Of a DNA stretch of 64,000 bases, positions 9,899 to 26,439 are shown one piece after another. Where the stretch lies: NCBI GenBank assembly GCA_964023275.1, contig OZ029915.1:18019775-18083774 (forward strand), read 5' to 3'. Under the pieces are notes generated by a model that made no database searches, was not told the origin of the DNA, and saw nothing but the letters and a program-made list of their open reading frames with translations. The DNA comes from Norana najaformis (lineage: Eukaryota; Annelida; Clitellata; Crassiclitellata; Hormogastridae). How positions within the stretch are numbered: position 1 is the first letter of the stretch; every line of letters begins with the position of its first letter. The position numbers and the translations under genes are program-made.

Positions 9899-12540
9899 TC
9901 AGCCTGCTTTAATGATAGAGTGCATCTTTTGGCACGGGCCCACAAACGCGAGAATTTGGCTAACACTGCACTCATCTTTCACCTTTCCCGCCACCTTCCT
10001 GTTTCTGGTGCTGTAAATAGGGTGCTGTTTCGGGTATTCACTGAAGTCGTACAGTGTCGCCTGTTTGGGTATGCCCTCATAGACACCAGGCGTCTCTACC
10101 TTGAAACTGCAGGCTGTCTGTGTTCGTATATAGTAGCTGTGCCTTGTTGCCATTCCGAGTCTTGGCCTCGTCGTTCCAGGAGTCGCATGTAATATGCTTG
10201 CTGAGGTAGAGAACAGCCTGGTCGACGTAGACTGGCCTGTTGAGTTTCATCTTGCCCTTGGCGCTATGCATCAATAGAAGGTCGCCATCGAAGTTCTTGT
10301 ATGACAGATAGGATAGGTCGGCGATCATGTTGCGTAGCCGGTCCTGCTGCGCGAAGCCGTTCCGGCTAGAGCGAATCTGATGCGCTTGCGCGAGTTTTCC
10401 ATATTTTTGCCCAAGACAAGATGGCCAGCTTGAAGTGCGACGTTGCCTTTGTGCACAGCTTTGTTCATCTCGATGTAAACTTTCATCCACGCTTCCTGTC
10501 CGAACTTGATAGTTTGGTGTATTTTCGTTATCCGCATGCCCAGTTTGTAGTACAGTTCTATGTTGCGATACCGGACCACATATCGCTCATTGGGGTCTAG
10601 GTTGGGTAGGCTTGGTACACTCTTTGAACTTGCTTCCCGATTTGCTCACGAGCGTGCGTTGGTATTTGCTCAGCCACATTTCAGCAACCGACAGCCTATG
10701 TGGCGTCGTGGAGATGCCCCAGGTATTCCGTGTCGGCCTCGAACAGAAACCCTGGCGTTGACAGCACTTCGTTCAGTATTGGGCTTTCCCAGATGAATCC
10801 CAGACTGGTAGGAGCTGCTGCATTGCTGTCACGTGCCTCATCTCATGTGTCGTTGTCGTCAACCTAGGCGTCCGTGGTCCCTGTGGTGTTCACGGATGGT
10901 AGCTGGAGGTGCGCCATCGGCGAGCAAATTTGGACATTTACCTGATGTGAGGGAGTGCCCGACAGGTTTACTAGTGAGATACAGGACTCGATGGAGTGTC
11001 AGACTAGTTAAATATGGGGAAAAGTGACTCTTTAAGGGAGACCGAGCCGAACTCTTCAGACGATGTTGAACTTTGCAGAACTACTGAATTACTGTTGAAC
11101 TTTAATTTCGGTCTACGTTACGTCTCAGTCAATTAATAAAAGACTTGTTCGATTTGACTAGGCATCGTGACAATTGCCAAGCCGTAGAGGTTGTTGGCAT
11201 CCAGGTCCAGGATCCATCTGTTGGGCTTCTCTGGGTAACTGCGAGTTGTTCGCTTTAGCGAAGCGCCTGTCTGCCACCGTAACCTGCAGGTCCGCCGTTG
11301 ACAGGTTTACCGTCGGCTTCTCCAGCGAGACGTTCAAAAACTGAAGGCTGTCGATGAACAGCAGTTGCCCCACGAAGGTCATGCACTTCTCCGTATTGTT
11401 GAGAATGCAGCTACTTTTATGGCTCTTTGTCGCCTCATAGCTTTTCAATGCCTACGTAGTCACGCCTGTTGTGGAAGACCACGGGTACTTTGCATTTGTC
11501 GGGGTATATGTGCAGCTTGAGGTTTCAGGCGTTGTGAGCGGCCCCGCAATACTTGCCGACGATGTGGCAGTGGTCGCGAACCTTGTTCGCGCTGAGTGCT
11601 TCCACCCGAACACGCTAATGGCTATGGTTGGGTTGCGGCGTTCGAAACGGCTAATATCCTTCACCTTCACTGGGATGGCGATTCCTGTAAAGTCCAGCTC
11701 GCCGAGGTGGGCGCTGTGTTTGCTTGGGCGTTGGGGTAGTTTTCTCCTGGATATATTGTCGACAACACAATTCACTTGAAGCAGCGCTTGTCTTTTTTGT
11801 ATGTTAATGACTATGTGTGGATGGATGCACTTTAGAGTAAGGAAGTAGCTGCTGGCTCAAAACGGCAGGTACTTAGCAATACCTAGGTCTAATGCCACAA
11901 TTCGCGTCAGTGTCCATTCCGACTCCTCGTTGGTCTACTCGTCGAGGTGCCTCAGCATCTTGACTTTGGCTGCCTCTGCAGTGCCCTGGATGTAGTCCGC
12001 GTTGAGAACCGGTTTTCCGAAAGTAGGTTGTTGTTATGATGGTGTTTGGAGCTGCATTCTCGTCATATTCATGATCGGCTGCCAACATTTCCAGCTCGGC
12101 CGTTAGTACTTGTGTACCCTTAAGGCGCTATAGCTGGCGAACTTCTCTTAGAACCCTGTCTCAATGTACAGCGTCACAGCGCTCAAGAACTTTAGCTCAT
12201 CTCCCTCCAGCTTGTGGCCCGGAGGTACTACTGCGCGATAATCTCTCAGATGCAGGCAGGGAACTTCTTTGTGTAGTAGGGCTACAAACTGCGGCGGCCT
12301 GCCTCTGCCCTGTTTAGGTCGCAGATGATGAAACTTCTCCCGATGGGCCTTACGTTTTTGCAGCTTGCGCATCGAGGCGACTGGCCTTGAAAGCAGCGGC
12401 TTCAGAAAACGCTGTTTGACTGTTTCCAGAATAGACTCATCCAGGATGTTCTGTACAGTAGCCCGGAGAGTTGATGGCTCTTGCCACTCAGCTAATAGCT
12501 GCTTAATGTACTTATCCATTGCCAATCTCATGGACACAAC
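9899..12540 (-). pseudogene. Polinton-type DNA polymerase B, degenerate (copy B)
   Basis: This is a second copy of the polymerase at 399-3620. From the right: an N-terminal region (12537-12148) with PPGHKLEGDELKFLSAVTLY, then DENAAPNTIITTTYF near 12060, ISRFERRNPTIAISVFGW near 11660, GQLLFIDSLQFLNVSLEK near 11350 and ADRRFAKANN near 11260. The palm follows with RPVYVDQAVLYLSKHI near 10220 and the motif C position near 10130. Motif C reads YTNTDS, so the first catalytic aspartate is asparagine. The text jumps from LSTADLQVT to ADRRFAKANN, so the roughly 400 bp that in copy A encode TDVLLLAGVFETF and PGMAWDALL are missing. Several frameshifts and about 300 bp of unrelated sequence near 10.85-11.15 kb add to the damage. 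Confidence 0.8.
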
Positions 12541-13685
12541 TCATGGGTATACCCACGGTGCGCCTGTCTAAATGAGTTGTTCCTACACTTAAAGCTCAAT
12601 CACTGCTAGGCGTCTCCACTCATCTCGGAAGCTACGGCGACAGTCGCACCTTTTTTCATCTTGGTAGCTTGATAGCCACACCTTTGGTAGAGAGCTATTC
12701 CACTCATCACTCCCTTGCCACACGCCGTACATAGTCTCGTTCCTTGACCCTTGTGTAGTCCTGCCCGGTGGATTTTTCAACAGTCTACGAGGTGATCAGT
12801 AGTTAGATCTTTGTCACTGCCGTACTCGGGTAATGCCAGTTCCAAGCCTCGGTAAAGGAGGAGTGCGACGTCAACGGCCTCTGATGCCATAAAATGTAGT
12901 TAAACATTGGAACTACTACTACTGTCAACAGTTAGTCAGTGAAAAGGTTTGTTTTTAAGAGCGTGCTTTTGAAACAAGAAAGAAACTTTACATTGAGGTG
13001 GCAGATATTGACTCGTTGAATCGAAGCGGTGTTAAGTTCAGAGCTGCCAGCGATCTGATCAGATGTTCGTATAGCCGCTAGCTGGCTAGAAGTTCAAATG
13101 TTAGTTGACAACCTCGTCGTCTTGTGTGTTTGTGTGTGTGTGGAGTGACGGCGAAAGAAAGGGTGTCGAAGACAGTCGCGTATTGGAGAAGTATATGAAA
13201 TCGTTCGAGAACTTTGGGTTAGTTCGGTTCGGGATTGTAAACGATCGTAAATCAGATATCGAGAGACGCTAGCTTACAGCAACAACTATAGCTGACTGAG
13301 GTAAAATGCACCGAGTCAAATTCTCTTCCAAATTCAGAGAACCTGCCTAAAGCAAAGTACCAGTTTTTCTGCAGGCAATGGGAAGGATTGTTTTGAAACT
13401 AATATTTAGATAAAATAATAAATGCTGGGCATAGGTAGGCTATATAACAAGATTTGATTTTGCTTACATATGCTGAAAGACTTGTACAGACATTACAAAT
13501 CTATTATCTTTCTATTTGATGATTTGACATGGAATGCTGTACACAATCTAAGAAATCAGTCTTCCATAGAGAAGGTATGTTAAGGTGATAACTACTATTA
13601 CTGGAGGCAAATTGGTTAGTCACAAGGGAGAGTCTGATGCCCGTAACTCCAAAAACAGATGCCGGCTGTGAAATGACCTGACCAC
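12541..13685. other. No recognised gene
   Basis: A minus frame at 12780-12589 (GSDEWNSSLPKVWLSSYQ) has no family I recognise and may be a further Polinton scrap. The rest is non-coding, with a short TG run at 13120-13142. Confidence 0.3.
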
Positions 13686-13689
13686 AATA

Positions 13690-13770
13690 GATGGATGGAT
13701 GGATGGATGATAGATGGATGATGGATGGATAGATAGATAGATAAATAGATAGATAGATAGATAGATAGAT
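13690..13770 (+). repeat. GATG/GATA microsatellite
   Basis: Uninterrupted (ATGG)n passing into (ATAG)n. It probably marks the truncated junction of the LINE fragment that follows. Confidence 0.95.
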
Positions 13771-13779
13771 TGCTTTTAA

Positions 13780-14555
13780 ATTGTAATCATTCGTCTGGTG
13801 CATTGCTGTCATATGGCATCCTGCAGGTTTCGGTGCGTGGTCTTCTTTTGTTTACATTATACAACGCACAACTAGGTACACTTCTTGATAATCATTCACT
13901 AGGGTATCATTTCTATGTTGATGATACTCAAATTTACATTTCGTTATACAGTTTTTCCTGTCACTGCTCGTTGCATCTGTTGTCCACTGCTTTTGAGAAG
14001 ATGCATTCTTGGATGGCGGCTAATAAACTCCTTGAACCGTCGAAAACTAAATTTTTGCTACTGGGCACTCACCAGCAAGTTAAGAAGTTTGAATAGCTTA
14101 AATTCTTTAACCTGGGTTACTCACTTGTTGATTTGGCTGACGCTGCTCGCAACATGGGCGTTGTTTTTGATTCTACTATGTCTCTCACTGACTATGTAAA
14201 TGGTATTTGTAAATTGTCACAGATGTATATATTCGTGACATACGCAGAATTAGGCGTCATGTCTTCACGTTTAGCTGCTAGTATATCTGTTGCAAACGTA
14301 TTGATCTCCAGCCGTCTTGATTACTGTAACTCGTTTCTTACTGGTATCATAAAGTAAAACATGCAGCAACTTTAGAGTTCAGAACTTTTTGCCCAGAGCC
14401 ATAACTGACACATCCACAAATGAGTATATAGCTCCTGTACTTAAATCGTTGCATTGGCTTCCTGTTCAGCAAAGGACTGCTAGTTGTCTTGTGTTACTTT
14501 GGTCTCAGCTTAAGACTTACTTTTTTGATTGGCTTATCCCTAAAGGCTGAGTCTC
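13780..14555 (+). pseudogene. LINE reverse transcriptase fragment (plus)
   Basis: The plus strand gives GLLLFTLYNAQLGTLL, HFYVDDTQIYISLYS (the YADD box with Ala changed to Val), MHSWMAANKLLEPSKTKFLL, NMGVVFDSTMSL and ISSRLDYCNSFLTGI. Broken text like EYIAPVLKSLHWLPVQQRT and LKTYFFDW follows up to about 14550. Stops and a frameshift near 14093 make it non-functional. The block order fits a CR1/L2-like LINE, 5'-truncated at the GATA microsatellite. Confidence 0.75.
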
Positions 14556-15135
14556 TCTTTCATCGGACTGACTTTGTAGATATTGACCTGACTGTGGCTT
14601 GATTTTGGTGTGCCATCGATTGATGCCTTATGCATTATACACCGATGCTGCTGAAGTTGCAAATTACAGTTAGTGTCGAAACCATCAGGCTTCTTGTTCA
14701 GGTCCTCTGTGGTTGTCCAGGTCTCAAAACCGTAGCTAGAGCAGCACCAGCAAAACCCACAGTTTGTAAACATTGAATTTGGTTTTGACTTCAGTGCCGG
14801 AGTGCACTCAGCATGCGACTATAGACTTCAGGCTCCATGCTTTTATCCATTGGTGCCGCGAAGAGAAATGGAGCTATAAAGCAGTCCTTCCTCATACCAC
14901 TGCCGATCATGAATCATTCTGATGTTGCTTCTTTCACTCGCATACAACTTATTGCAACAGTGTATGGTGCACTCATCGTGCGGTCGATTATAATCATCGA
15001 TGAGAGTCCGCAAGTGCCGAGCTACTTCCACAGTGTCTCTTTGTCTACGGAGTTTAAGTCGGCCTTTAGGTCGACGTACGCTGTCCACAGTATTCGCTAT
15101 GCTCTCGTCTGCAGCCCCAGAGGAGCAAACTCTTC
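14543..15135 (-). pseudogene. LINE reverse transcriptase fragment (minus)
   Basis: The minus strand near 15090-14840 reads AYVDLKADFNSVDKETLW, then SGMRKDCFIAPFLFAAPMD (RT palm, with the usual RQG changed). 14773-14540 reads SSYGFETWTTTEDLNKK, the region after the RT thumb in another LINE lineage. Frameshifts are present and the YADD block is missing between the two parts. Next to it, 14566-14660 matches a dispersed repeat also seen at 43.42 and 58.33 kb. Confidence 0.6.
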
Positions 15136-15240
15136 GCACGACTTAAAGCAATAACGCGCTAAGACCTTCCATGACCTGGTCAGAAGAGTAAAACAACGTA
15201 TAACAACAACGCAGTGACTATTGAATCAGTTTGAGTATAT

Positions 15241-15264
15241 ATCGAGTATATATATATACTCGAT
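15241..15264. repeat. 24-bp perfect palindrome
   Basis: ATCGAGTATA followed by its mirror complement around a TATA centre. It is self-complementary over 24 bp. No function is assigned. Confidence 0.9.
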
Positions 15265-16134
15265 CTGCAATAACCTTCTGCAGTTATCCTTCTTCAGTTC
15301 TTCTATCAACTGCAGGAAAGAAGCGACTCAACAACATCTTGGACAGGAAAGGTCGGATTGGGGTCCAGCGAAGCACGTTTCTGAAGTGGATCACCATGTC
15401 AAACTGATTCAATAGTCATATATATTGGTTCGTTGAAATGTTTGTGAGTCGTCTATCCAGTGAGTTCATTTCAATTTCCAATCTGAACTTTGTCTGAAAC
15501 GTATGGGCTCTAGTAATCATTTGTAATCCTATAGCATAAAAGGCTAATGAATGTTTTCTACAGAACTTCAGTAAACAGTTGAAGCTCACGTGTTATAGCT
15601 CATAAAATATTGCTAGGTAATAGGGGAGCATTATTCTGGGAAGGCTAATCTTTGCTAATGGCAGTTTCGGTAGGAAAGGTCCTGCAAAAAGCGACCGAAT
15701 TGAAGCGTTGGATGGTGTTGATAAGCGGTGGTGGAGGAAATTAGTTTCCCTATTGTCTTCTTTCACCTCTCATCTTTCACTTTTACCTATCAATCAGTCA
15801 CCTCTGCCCAGCCACTTTCCAGTTAGCTCACTTCTGTCCTTCACTCTTGTCTCCCTCTCTATTTATTTCTATGATGACAGGCGGCGTGAGCACATTACTT
15901 ATACCAGTTTTAATTTTAGTCAGACCTTACACATTAACTGTATAGTTCAAACAAGTTAAAATAAATGAATATAGTTAAAACAAGCTCAATAACAAAATCT
16001 ACGTTCATGTTGAAAAATAATAATTGTCGTCTTGCCCTAATTTTTCTACGCCGAAAAATGTGATTTATGCGAATCGCCTTTTTAACGCGAGTATGTTTCA
16101 TATCTGACCGTATTTGCTGAGAGGTTTAGCATCA
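15265..16134. other. No recognised gene
   Basis: Non-coding sequence downstream of the small secreted gene at 16135-16943. Nothing conserved was seen. Confidence 0.4.
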
Positions 16135-16943
16135 TCAAAAGACCGTATAATCTTCAGCCGCTTGAGCTTCAGCGGCTGGGGAAGCTTCTTCCTCATAAAT
16201 AATCTCTCTCTGCTTCTTCAATCCTTCAAGGAATGTCCGGAATCTATCATCGCTTCCAGGTGACAGAGCATCTTTCCACTTCAGATAGTCTTGGAATATC
16301 TCGAATCCTTTAGATTCTTCAAACGCAAATTAGAATGTTTTGAATATAGCAAATAAGATTGGCTTAGTTTAAAACATGCAAAAGTCTAAACAATTTCTTT
16401 TAACGTACAGCAGTTTATCTAGTCACGTTATGTGGAATTTTCTCTTCGAATCCTGTTAGATACACTAAGTAACGCAAAGGATTTTATCTCCAGTTTGATA
16501 TAAAAGACAAGCTCATCAATATTTCTTAGGGTGATTATCCCTTAAAAGGTACTTTCGGTGACCGCACTTTATTGGCATCAATGTTTTCTCAAGTTGGCAA
16601 AAGTCATAATGGATGAAGTATGAATTAATTTTTTATGAAATGTAATGTACTGTATCAAATTTTCTGATTTTAACTATACTCTTCATACGTAAAAATAATG
16701 ACAATTTCAAATATGTTTACGTTACTAAGATAAGAGTAAGGCTTTTACTTATTACTATAGGCTACCCACTACCATTTTGCATTTCTCCATCTCTCCTCAC
16801 TTTATTATAAGTTTTATAGTGTAGTTCCGAAGGGATAGAATGATCTCACTTATCGAGAACCTCAGGAGGAAGTTCGAGTTTGGTTGGACGGGGTTTGTCA
16901 CCATCAGCATAGCCAACACAAACGCTAGAAGAAGCACTTTCAT
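16135..16943 (-). CDS. Small predicted secreted protein, family of 35.5 kb gene (gene B)
   Basis: Predicted two-exon gene. Exon 1 (16943-16850) starts MKVLLLAFVLAMLMVTNPV, a clear signal peptide. The donor is A|GTGAGA after a phase-1 base. Exon 2 (16316-16135, after acceptor TTTGAAG) reads GFEIFQDYLKWKDALSPG, then FRTFLEGLKKQREIIYEEE and an acidic Ala/Glu tail ending DYTVF and TGA. Phases match (94 + 182 nt = 92 codons including the stop). The mature part is one module with pattern Y-x2-W-x5-P-x5-F-x2-F-L, followed by an acidic tail. The gene at 35542-36433 has two such modules, the same phase-1 junctions and a similar upstream motif. I recognise no known family; secretion is inferred from the leader. 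The exon 1 donor is my choice among several weak ones. Confidence 0.55.
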
Positions 16944-17021
16944 GTTGCGTCTTTAAGCTCAGCTGATCGTGTTACTTAAGTTCACCTAACTCTACTCAAC
17001 CACCCGCAAAGAACCTCTCCT

Positions 17022-17040
17022 CTTATGTAGATCCTACGAT
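17022..17040 (-). promoter_or_regulatory. Upstream motif shared with gene A
   Basis: The minus strand reads ATCGTAGGATCTACATAAG, 78 bp upstream of the gene B start. Gene A has GTCGTAGGATTACATAG 60 bp upstream of its start. The match suggests a common promoter or 5' leader element. Confidence 0.4.
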
Positions 17041-17979
17041 TGACTTTCGAGTCACAGCATGCCTACATACATGTAGTCTTAATTTCTAGTCCAGAAGTGT
17101 TGATCGAACAGACATACATTGCCTCATCAACTGCCTCTTGAAATAACTAATGATTTATTGCCTATGCAATTATTCAGACTGTCTACAGTTTTATCGTCAC
17201 CGTTTACTTTGTCAACCTATAGGCTTAATTATTTGCTGCGAAAGTGAACCGAAATCAATGTTGATCTTTGTTCCTGTGCATTATGACAAAACACATTCGT
17301 GTCTTTCATTGTGGGCAATTCATTTATTTATTTCGCTCAGTCTTCGTCAACTCTTGTCCTACATCGAGTTATCTGGATTGATAGAGCAGTGTATCGCTGG
17401 TTGTTTCGGTGAATATCAGTAGATCAACTATCGTACATTTTCAATGTTACTGATTTAATCGGTGTACATGTATCAACCACAAACGGAAGAAGGCGAATAT
17501 TTGGGTCAAATCGATTAAAGAGATTTACTGCAGGTTAGAAAGCAATGAAGTCGTCTGTCTTACAAGCATATGGAGGATACTGGCTGTTCCTGGGCCAAGC
17601 AGTTTTGATAACTCGTTCGGCCTGCTCCACCGACTCATTCTCACGGTGGCTGGCTGGATCTGGTAATTGTCCGTGACGACTGCGGACCGATTACAGTCGC
17701 GCTGAAGCCACCATAGATCTCCGATCCCGCCCTCCTGAGGTATACCATACCGTTCCTGTACATTGCACCATAAGTCATACACATCACCTTTAGAGGTTGG
17801 AAAACGTTCGATAGGAAGGTGCTTCGTCAGCGCCTGAAAGACAATTGCCATTGTCCTTTCCTTTCCTTTCCCACAAGGTTGATCTCTCTTTCGATGAGCT
17901 GTTCGAACAATACGAAACAACTCTTCGCTCTATCATCGACGATCTGCTCGCATAAGAAGTAGTTCGACTACTCCCTGGT
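17041..17979. other. No recognised gene
   Basis: Only short chance frames are seen. The right part may be the degraded start of the LINE that follows. Confidence 0.35.
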
Positions 17980-19162
17980 TTGACTCGGAATGCAGAGCCA
18001 TGCGTAAGGCAGTTACGTATTCCGAGCGAATGCTACAGACGGTCTGGGTCAAGCTGCGATCGCGCTGATTGGACCCGATTTCTGAGGGAAAGAAATACAT
18101 TCTTTCAAGGCAAAGAAAGGCGCTACTGGGAGGATATGATTGTCCGCCACTCGAACAATTGATGGCTTTAGAACGACCTATCCTCAATGCTCAGTCGCAA
18201 TGGCAACTCACAGTCCACTGTTAACTGGCGAGGAATACATGCGCCATTTGAACAAGAAAGTTGCTGACTTTCGACGCGACACGGAAGGCTCTTCCCGCCA
18301 ATGTACGTGACAACCCAATGTCGACTGGAGAGCTTCGAGATGGTGACTGGCGCTGAACTCGTCGCTTCTCCTGACTTTGCCGTCAAAAACATGCTCGCTC
18401 GACCAGATTCCAACTTTTCTTCTTCAGGAAGTAGTTGACGAACTGCCTCCATTCGTTTTGCGGCTCTGCAATACGTCATAATCTGAAGGACATCATCTAG
18501 AGGGTTAAAAGGGAGCCATCGTACGGCCGTACCTTAAGAAGCCCGAATTGGAATCTAATGACATCAGTAACTATCGGTCAATTTCTAATCTCTCGTTCCC
18601 CTCAAAGATCGTTGAGAATATAGTCGCCCAGAAGGCATTGTGTTCTCTTGAGTCGTGCCATCTTATGCCAAAGCTCCAGTCTGGCTTTAGGACAGGTCAC
18701 TCAACGGAGACTGTAGGTATCCTCATCTCTGATATCTATGACGCTGCGAACGTTGAGAAAGTCACGCTGTTGTCTCTTCTTGATGCCAGGGCTGCGATCT
18801 ACACCGTGGGCGACAATATCCTGCTGACTCAAATCAGCACTTCCTATGGATTCATCGTTCGGTGGCTGGAATGGCTGCCCTCTTTTATTGGATGTGCGGA
18901 CCATGAGGGTGAAGGTCGGAACGAACAGTTCGGATTGGGCATTGGTTCTATATGGCGTCCCGCAAGGTTCTGTCCTTGGATCGCTTCTGTACATGTTGTA
19001 CACAGCCGACCTGACACAAGTCGTCCAATCACAGTTCTCGGGGCCATGGTTTATCAAAACTTTGATGACGCTCAGCTCTGCTTGACTTGTCAACGCTCAG
19101 ACGCCCCAACTTGCGTTTCAAAGGTACGGGCCATCGCAACCAATGTGCAGAACTGGATATAA
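17980..19162 (+). pseudogene. LINE fragment with reverse transcriptase (plus)
   Basis: 17980-18162 reads CDRADWTRFLRERNTFFQGK and YWEDMIVRHSNN, the linker between endonuclease and RT in L2/CR1-like LINEs. 18548-19160 reads DISNYRSISNLSFPSKIVE, KLQSGFRTGHSTETV, VTLLSLLDARAAIYTVGDNI and, in a shifted frame, VLYGVPQGSVLGSLLYMLYT. The catalytic (Y/F)ADD position reads QNFDDAQLCL. Multiple frame changes and losses show an old copy. Confidence 0.75.
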
Positions 19163-23640
<4,478 letters not shown>

Positions 23641-23643
23641 AAC

Positions 23644-23943
23644 GTGGAGCAGTTATTTGAAACACCAAAGCTGTCTTCAGGAGCAGAGGAAGCTCAGGCA
23701 GCTGCAGAAATCGTGTTGTGGCACTGTGCTTCGACAAAACAACATCGACTATTAGTCATCACTCGCTTGTATGATTCCTCATGGAGCAAAACTTATAGGA
23801 AGGTCTGTTCTTCAAGGCATGTCGTCACATGTGTTGGAGTTGATTGTAAGGGCTGCCTTGAAGAAGTCGTTCAGAATATAAGAAAGATAGAGGACCAGAA
23901 GTTATCATATTTAACCGATTCAAAGGCAAGTGGCAGTTTGTAG
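23644..23943 (+). other. Unassigned open frame, 99 codons
   Basis: A plus frame of 99 codons starting MEQLFETPKLSSGAEEAQAA. Its composition is coding-like (varied residues, three Cys in CVGVDCKGC), unlike the surrounding non-coding DNA. I recognise no domain and see no clear splice sites. It could be an exon of a transposon or a processed gene scrap. Confidence 0.25.
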
Positions 23944-24117
23944 ATTGACAACTTGCAGCCAGCATCTACAGATCTTTTGGTGGAGATGATATGCCCAGCT
24001 CTAGAGCCGAATCATTGACGGCTCAAACGGAACTAGAAGCCAAACATCCATGATGACGATAGATAATTTTTTGAACTATCGCTTATCTTTCTCGGAGATG
24101 TTTCTGTCCCATCATCA

Positions 24118-25200
24118 TCAACATGATCCATGGGCCAAAAGCCCGTAGGGGTCCACTGCATGCATTGTCACTTGTCTCCACAGTTCCCGATCTTGTGATG
24201 TTCTTATCAAGGCGTGAAAGTCTTGCTTACACCAATCCCTCATATCATCTGTCCACTCCCTATTGGGTCTTCCTCGTCTCCCATTTCCGTCCATAATTCC
24301 CAACAACACTCTTTTTATTTTTCTACTGTCATCCATCCTGTATATATGTCCAAACAAGCGTAATTTCCTTCTCATTGTTACTTGTATTAGATCTTCTTTT
24401 ATGCTCAGTCTTCTTCGGACCTCCATATTTTTTACCTTCATTGTCTAATTCAGATGTAATATTCGTCTATAGCAGTACATTTTAAATGCTAATAGCTTAT
24501 CTTTATCCGTCTTTTTGATTGTCCATGTCTCACATGCGTACAGAGCTGTGCTAGACACATGTTTTCAAGACGTTTAGTTTGGTATTGTGGCTGATTTTCC
24601 TGCTTTTCCATATGTTGTTTAGCCCTGCCATAACTCCCTTTGCCTTTACTATTCTTGCCTTGATGTCTTTTGCGCAATCATTATTCCATGTCATGAGACT
24701 TCCTAAATACACAAAATGTTTTTACATTTTCAATCATCTCATCTTGCACTTTAATTTCCATGTCTATTGTCTCCTTGCCAAATACCATTGTTTTTGTTTT
24801 ATCCACATTTATGTTTAGTCCAGCACGTTCGGCAAGTAGGTTCAGTCCACACACATTTTCCTGCAGCCTGTCGCAGCTGTTCTCCAACAGGTCAATGTCG
24901 TCTGCAAATCGCAGGTTAGTAATGAATTCTCCCTGCACTGAGATTCCAGTTCCATTATCTTGTATGTCCTGCATGACTCTCCATGTAAGTGATAAATATA
25001 CTAGGTGAAATTGGATCTCCCTGCCTTGTCCCTATTGTGGTTGCAAACCATCTACCTAGTTCCCGTTCCACTTTCACTGCAGATTTTGATCTCTCTCCAA
25101 TGTTCTGTAGAATCTGTATCAGTCTGTCGCCTACTCCAAATGATTTCAGTATTGCCCATGTAACATCATGCTTTATGGAGTCGAATGTCTTTTGGAAATG
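24118..25200 (-). pseudogene. LINE reverse transcriptase, 3' half (minus)
   Basis: Minus frames give, in order, FDSIKHDVTWAILKSFGVGD and RWFATTIGTRQGDPISPS (25195-24990), then NLRFADDIDLLENSCDRLQE (FADD active site, near 24910) and LNINVDKTKTMVFGK. The connecting thumb (24677-24489) and the C-terminal block follow (VTMRRKLRLFGHIYRMDD, GRRGRPNREWTDDMRDW, 24441-24118). The sequence layout suggests an RTE- or Proto2-like lineage, distinct from the other LINEs here. Two to three frameshifts are seen and the endonuclease is absent, so the copy is 5'-truncated. Damage is light compared with other LINE pieces in the window. Confidence 0.8.
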
Positions 25201-26019
25201 TTTCTGTGTGCTGGTTATTTATTGTGAACATCCAAGTGCCATACATTATGCAAGGTGGATATATCAAAGATCATCTATGCCACTAAAATGTGGCTCTTTC
25301 TTGGTCACTTATAGTGATCGCTACAGAAGAAAAATAGGAATTCCTGACCTGGCCATCTTTGCCGTTCTGATACATTCAAGGACTTAGATTACTCCACCAC
25401 TGGCTACAGAAACACCACCAACTGAGTTTAATACAGTAGTGACTTTTCGTATACTCTCAAGCTGTTGTTTCTCTGGCCACGAGCAAACAGCTGACACATC
25501 ATTTTTGATATGTCTGAAGGTGGACTCTCGCTGACAGCAGAGTTCCTCCAGAAATTAAGTAGATGATGTTAACCTCCATGAAAGTCGAGGCCCGGATTAT
25601 CCTCCAAAGCGCCCTAGGGTTGACTCAGCTACAGTTCTTGGCGAGCGGGTCTTGGGCAATTCTAACATCCAACTTTAGATAATAATTCTCTAGATCAGAC
25701 TTTAAGGTGCAGTCATGTAAACGATCCCTTTGAGAGATGGGTCGTGACCCTCAGTCACGATTTCGACAAGAAGGGTAACCAAATAAAAAGAACAGCTTTA
25801 TTGTCTTCTTCAGGTCGTCGGCGACATCGGCGGTTGTTCTCTAGCTGTACTAAAATAGCCTTGCAAAAAAATCTGCCAGTTTTTGGTCATACAGTAGCTG
25901 TTGTGGATATATTTTGAAATTCTAACAGTCATAGAAAGACGCAACTGAAAAAGTCTCGATGACAACTGTTATTCAATTCAATGCAGTTCAAGATACTACT
26001 TATACACAGTGCTCGATAG
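25201..26019. other. No recognised gene
   Basis: No conserved frame or repeat was identified. Confidence 0.4.
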
Positions 26020-26165
26020 CTGGTTCAGCTCCGGAATATATCATTAACATCTCAGGAAACATTTTTGGCTCCTCTTAAGACGCACCTCTTTGGGAACTTG
26101 TAGATAATCGTATCTAGCGCCTTTGTGAAGTTTTTAAAATGCGCTATATATATTCTTCGATACAT
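26020..26165 (+). repeat. LINE 3'-end remnant
   Basis: The plus strand carries a short coding end (phrase APLKTHLFGNL and stop), followed by agcgcctttgtgaagtttttaaaa and a tgcgctatatatattc terminus. This is the usual shape of a CR1/L2-like LINE 3' end. Confidence 0.5.
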
Positions 26166-26439
26166 ACGTACTGAGTAGTTGCGAAAATGTGCCAAATTCC
26201 AATCAGGCATCTTAACTGATGCATGTCAAAAGTTCAAAGCTTGGGATCACCTCTATTTTCCGATTTTAAGATCGGTTGCTTTGTGTATTGTTTCTACACG
26301 TGGCATAGATTGGTGGGATCAGACAGTTAAGTTTTCAACTTCAATTCTTAATTTTTTTAAATTTTCAACGTTTGCTATATGCTAAGGGCCACCCTGGTAG
26401 GTAGTATAGAATTAAGCAAAAGGGCTCAACATATTCATT

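Noticed and set aside
399-12540. The two polymerase relics as the missing polymerase of the 45.7-kb Polinton
   Set aside because: They belong to a far older, more diverged family with a fibre-like gene and a different integrase text, and they are 33 kb or more away.
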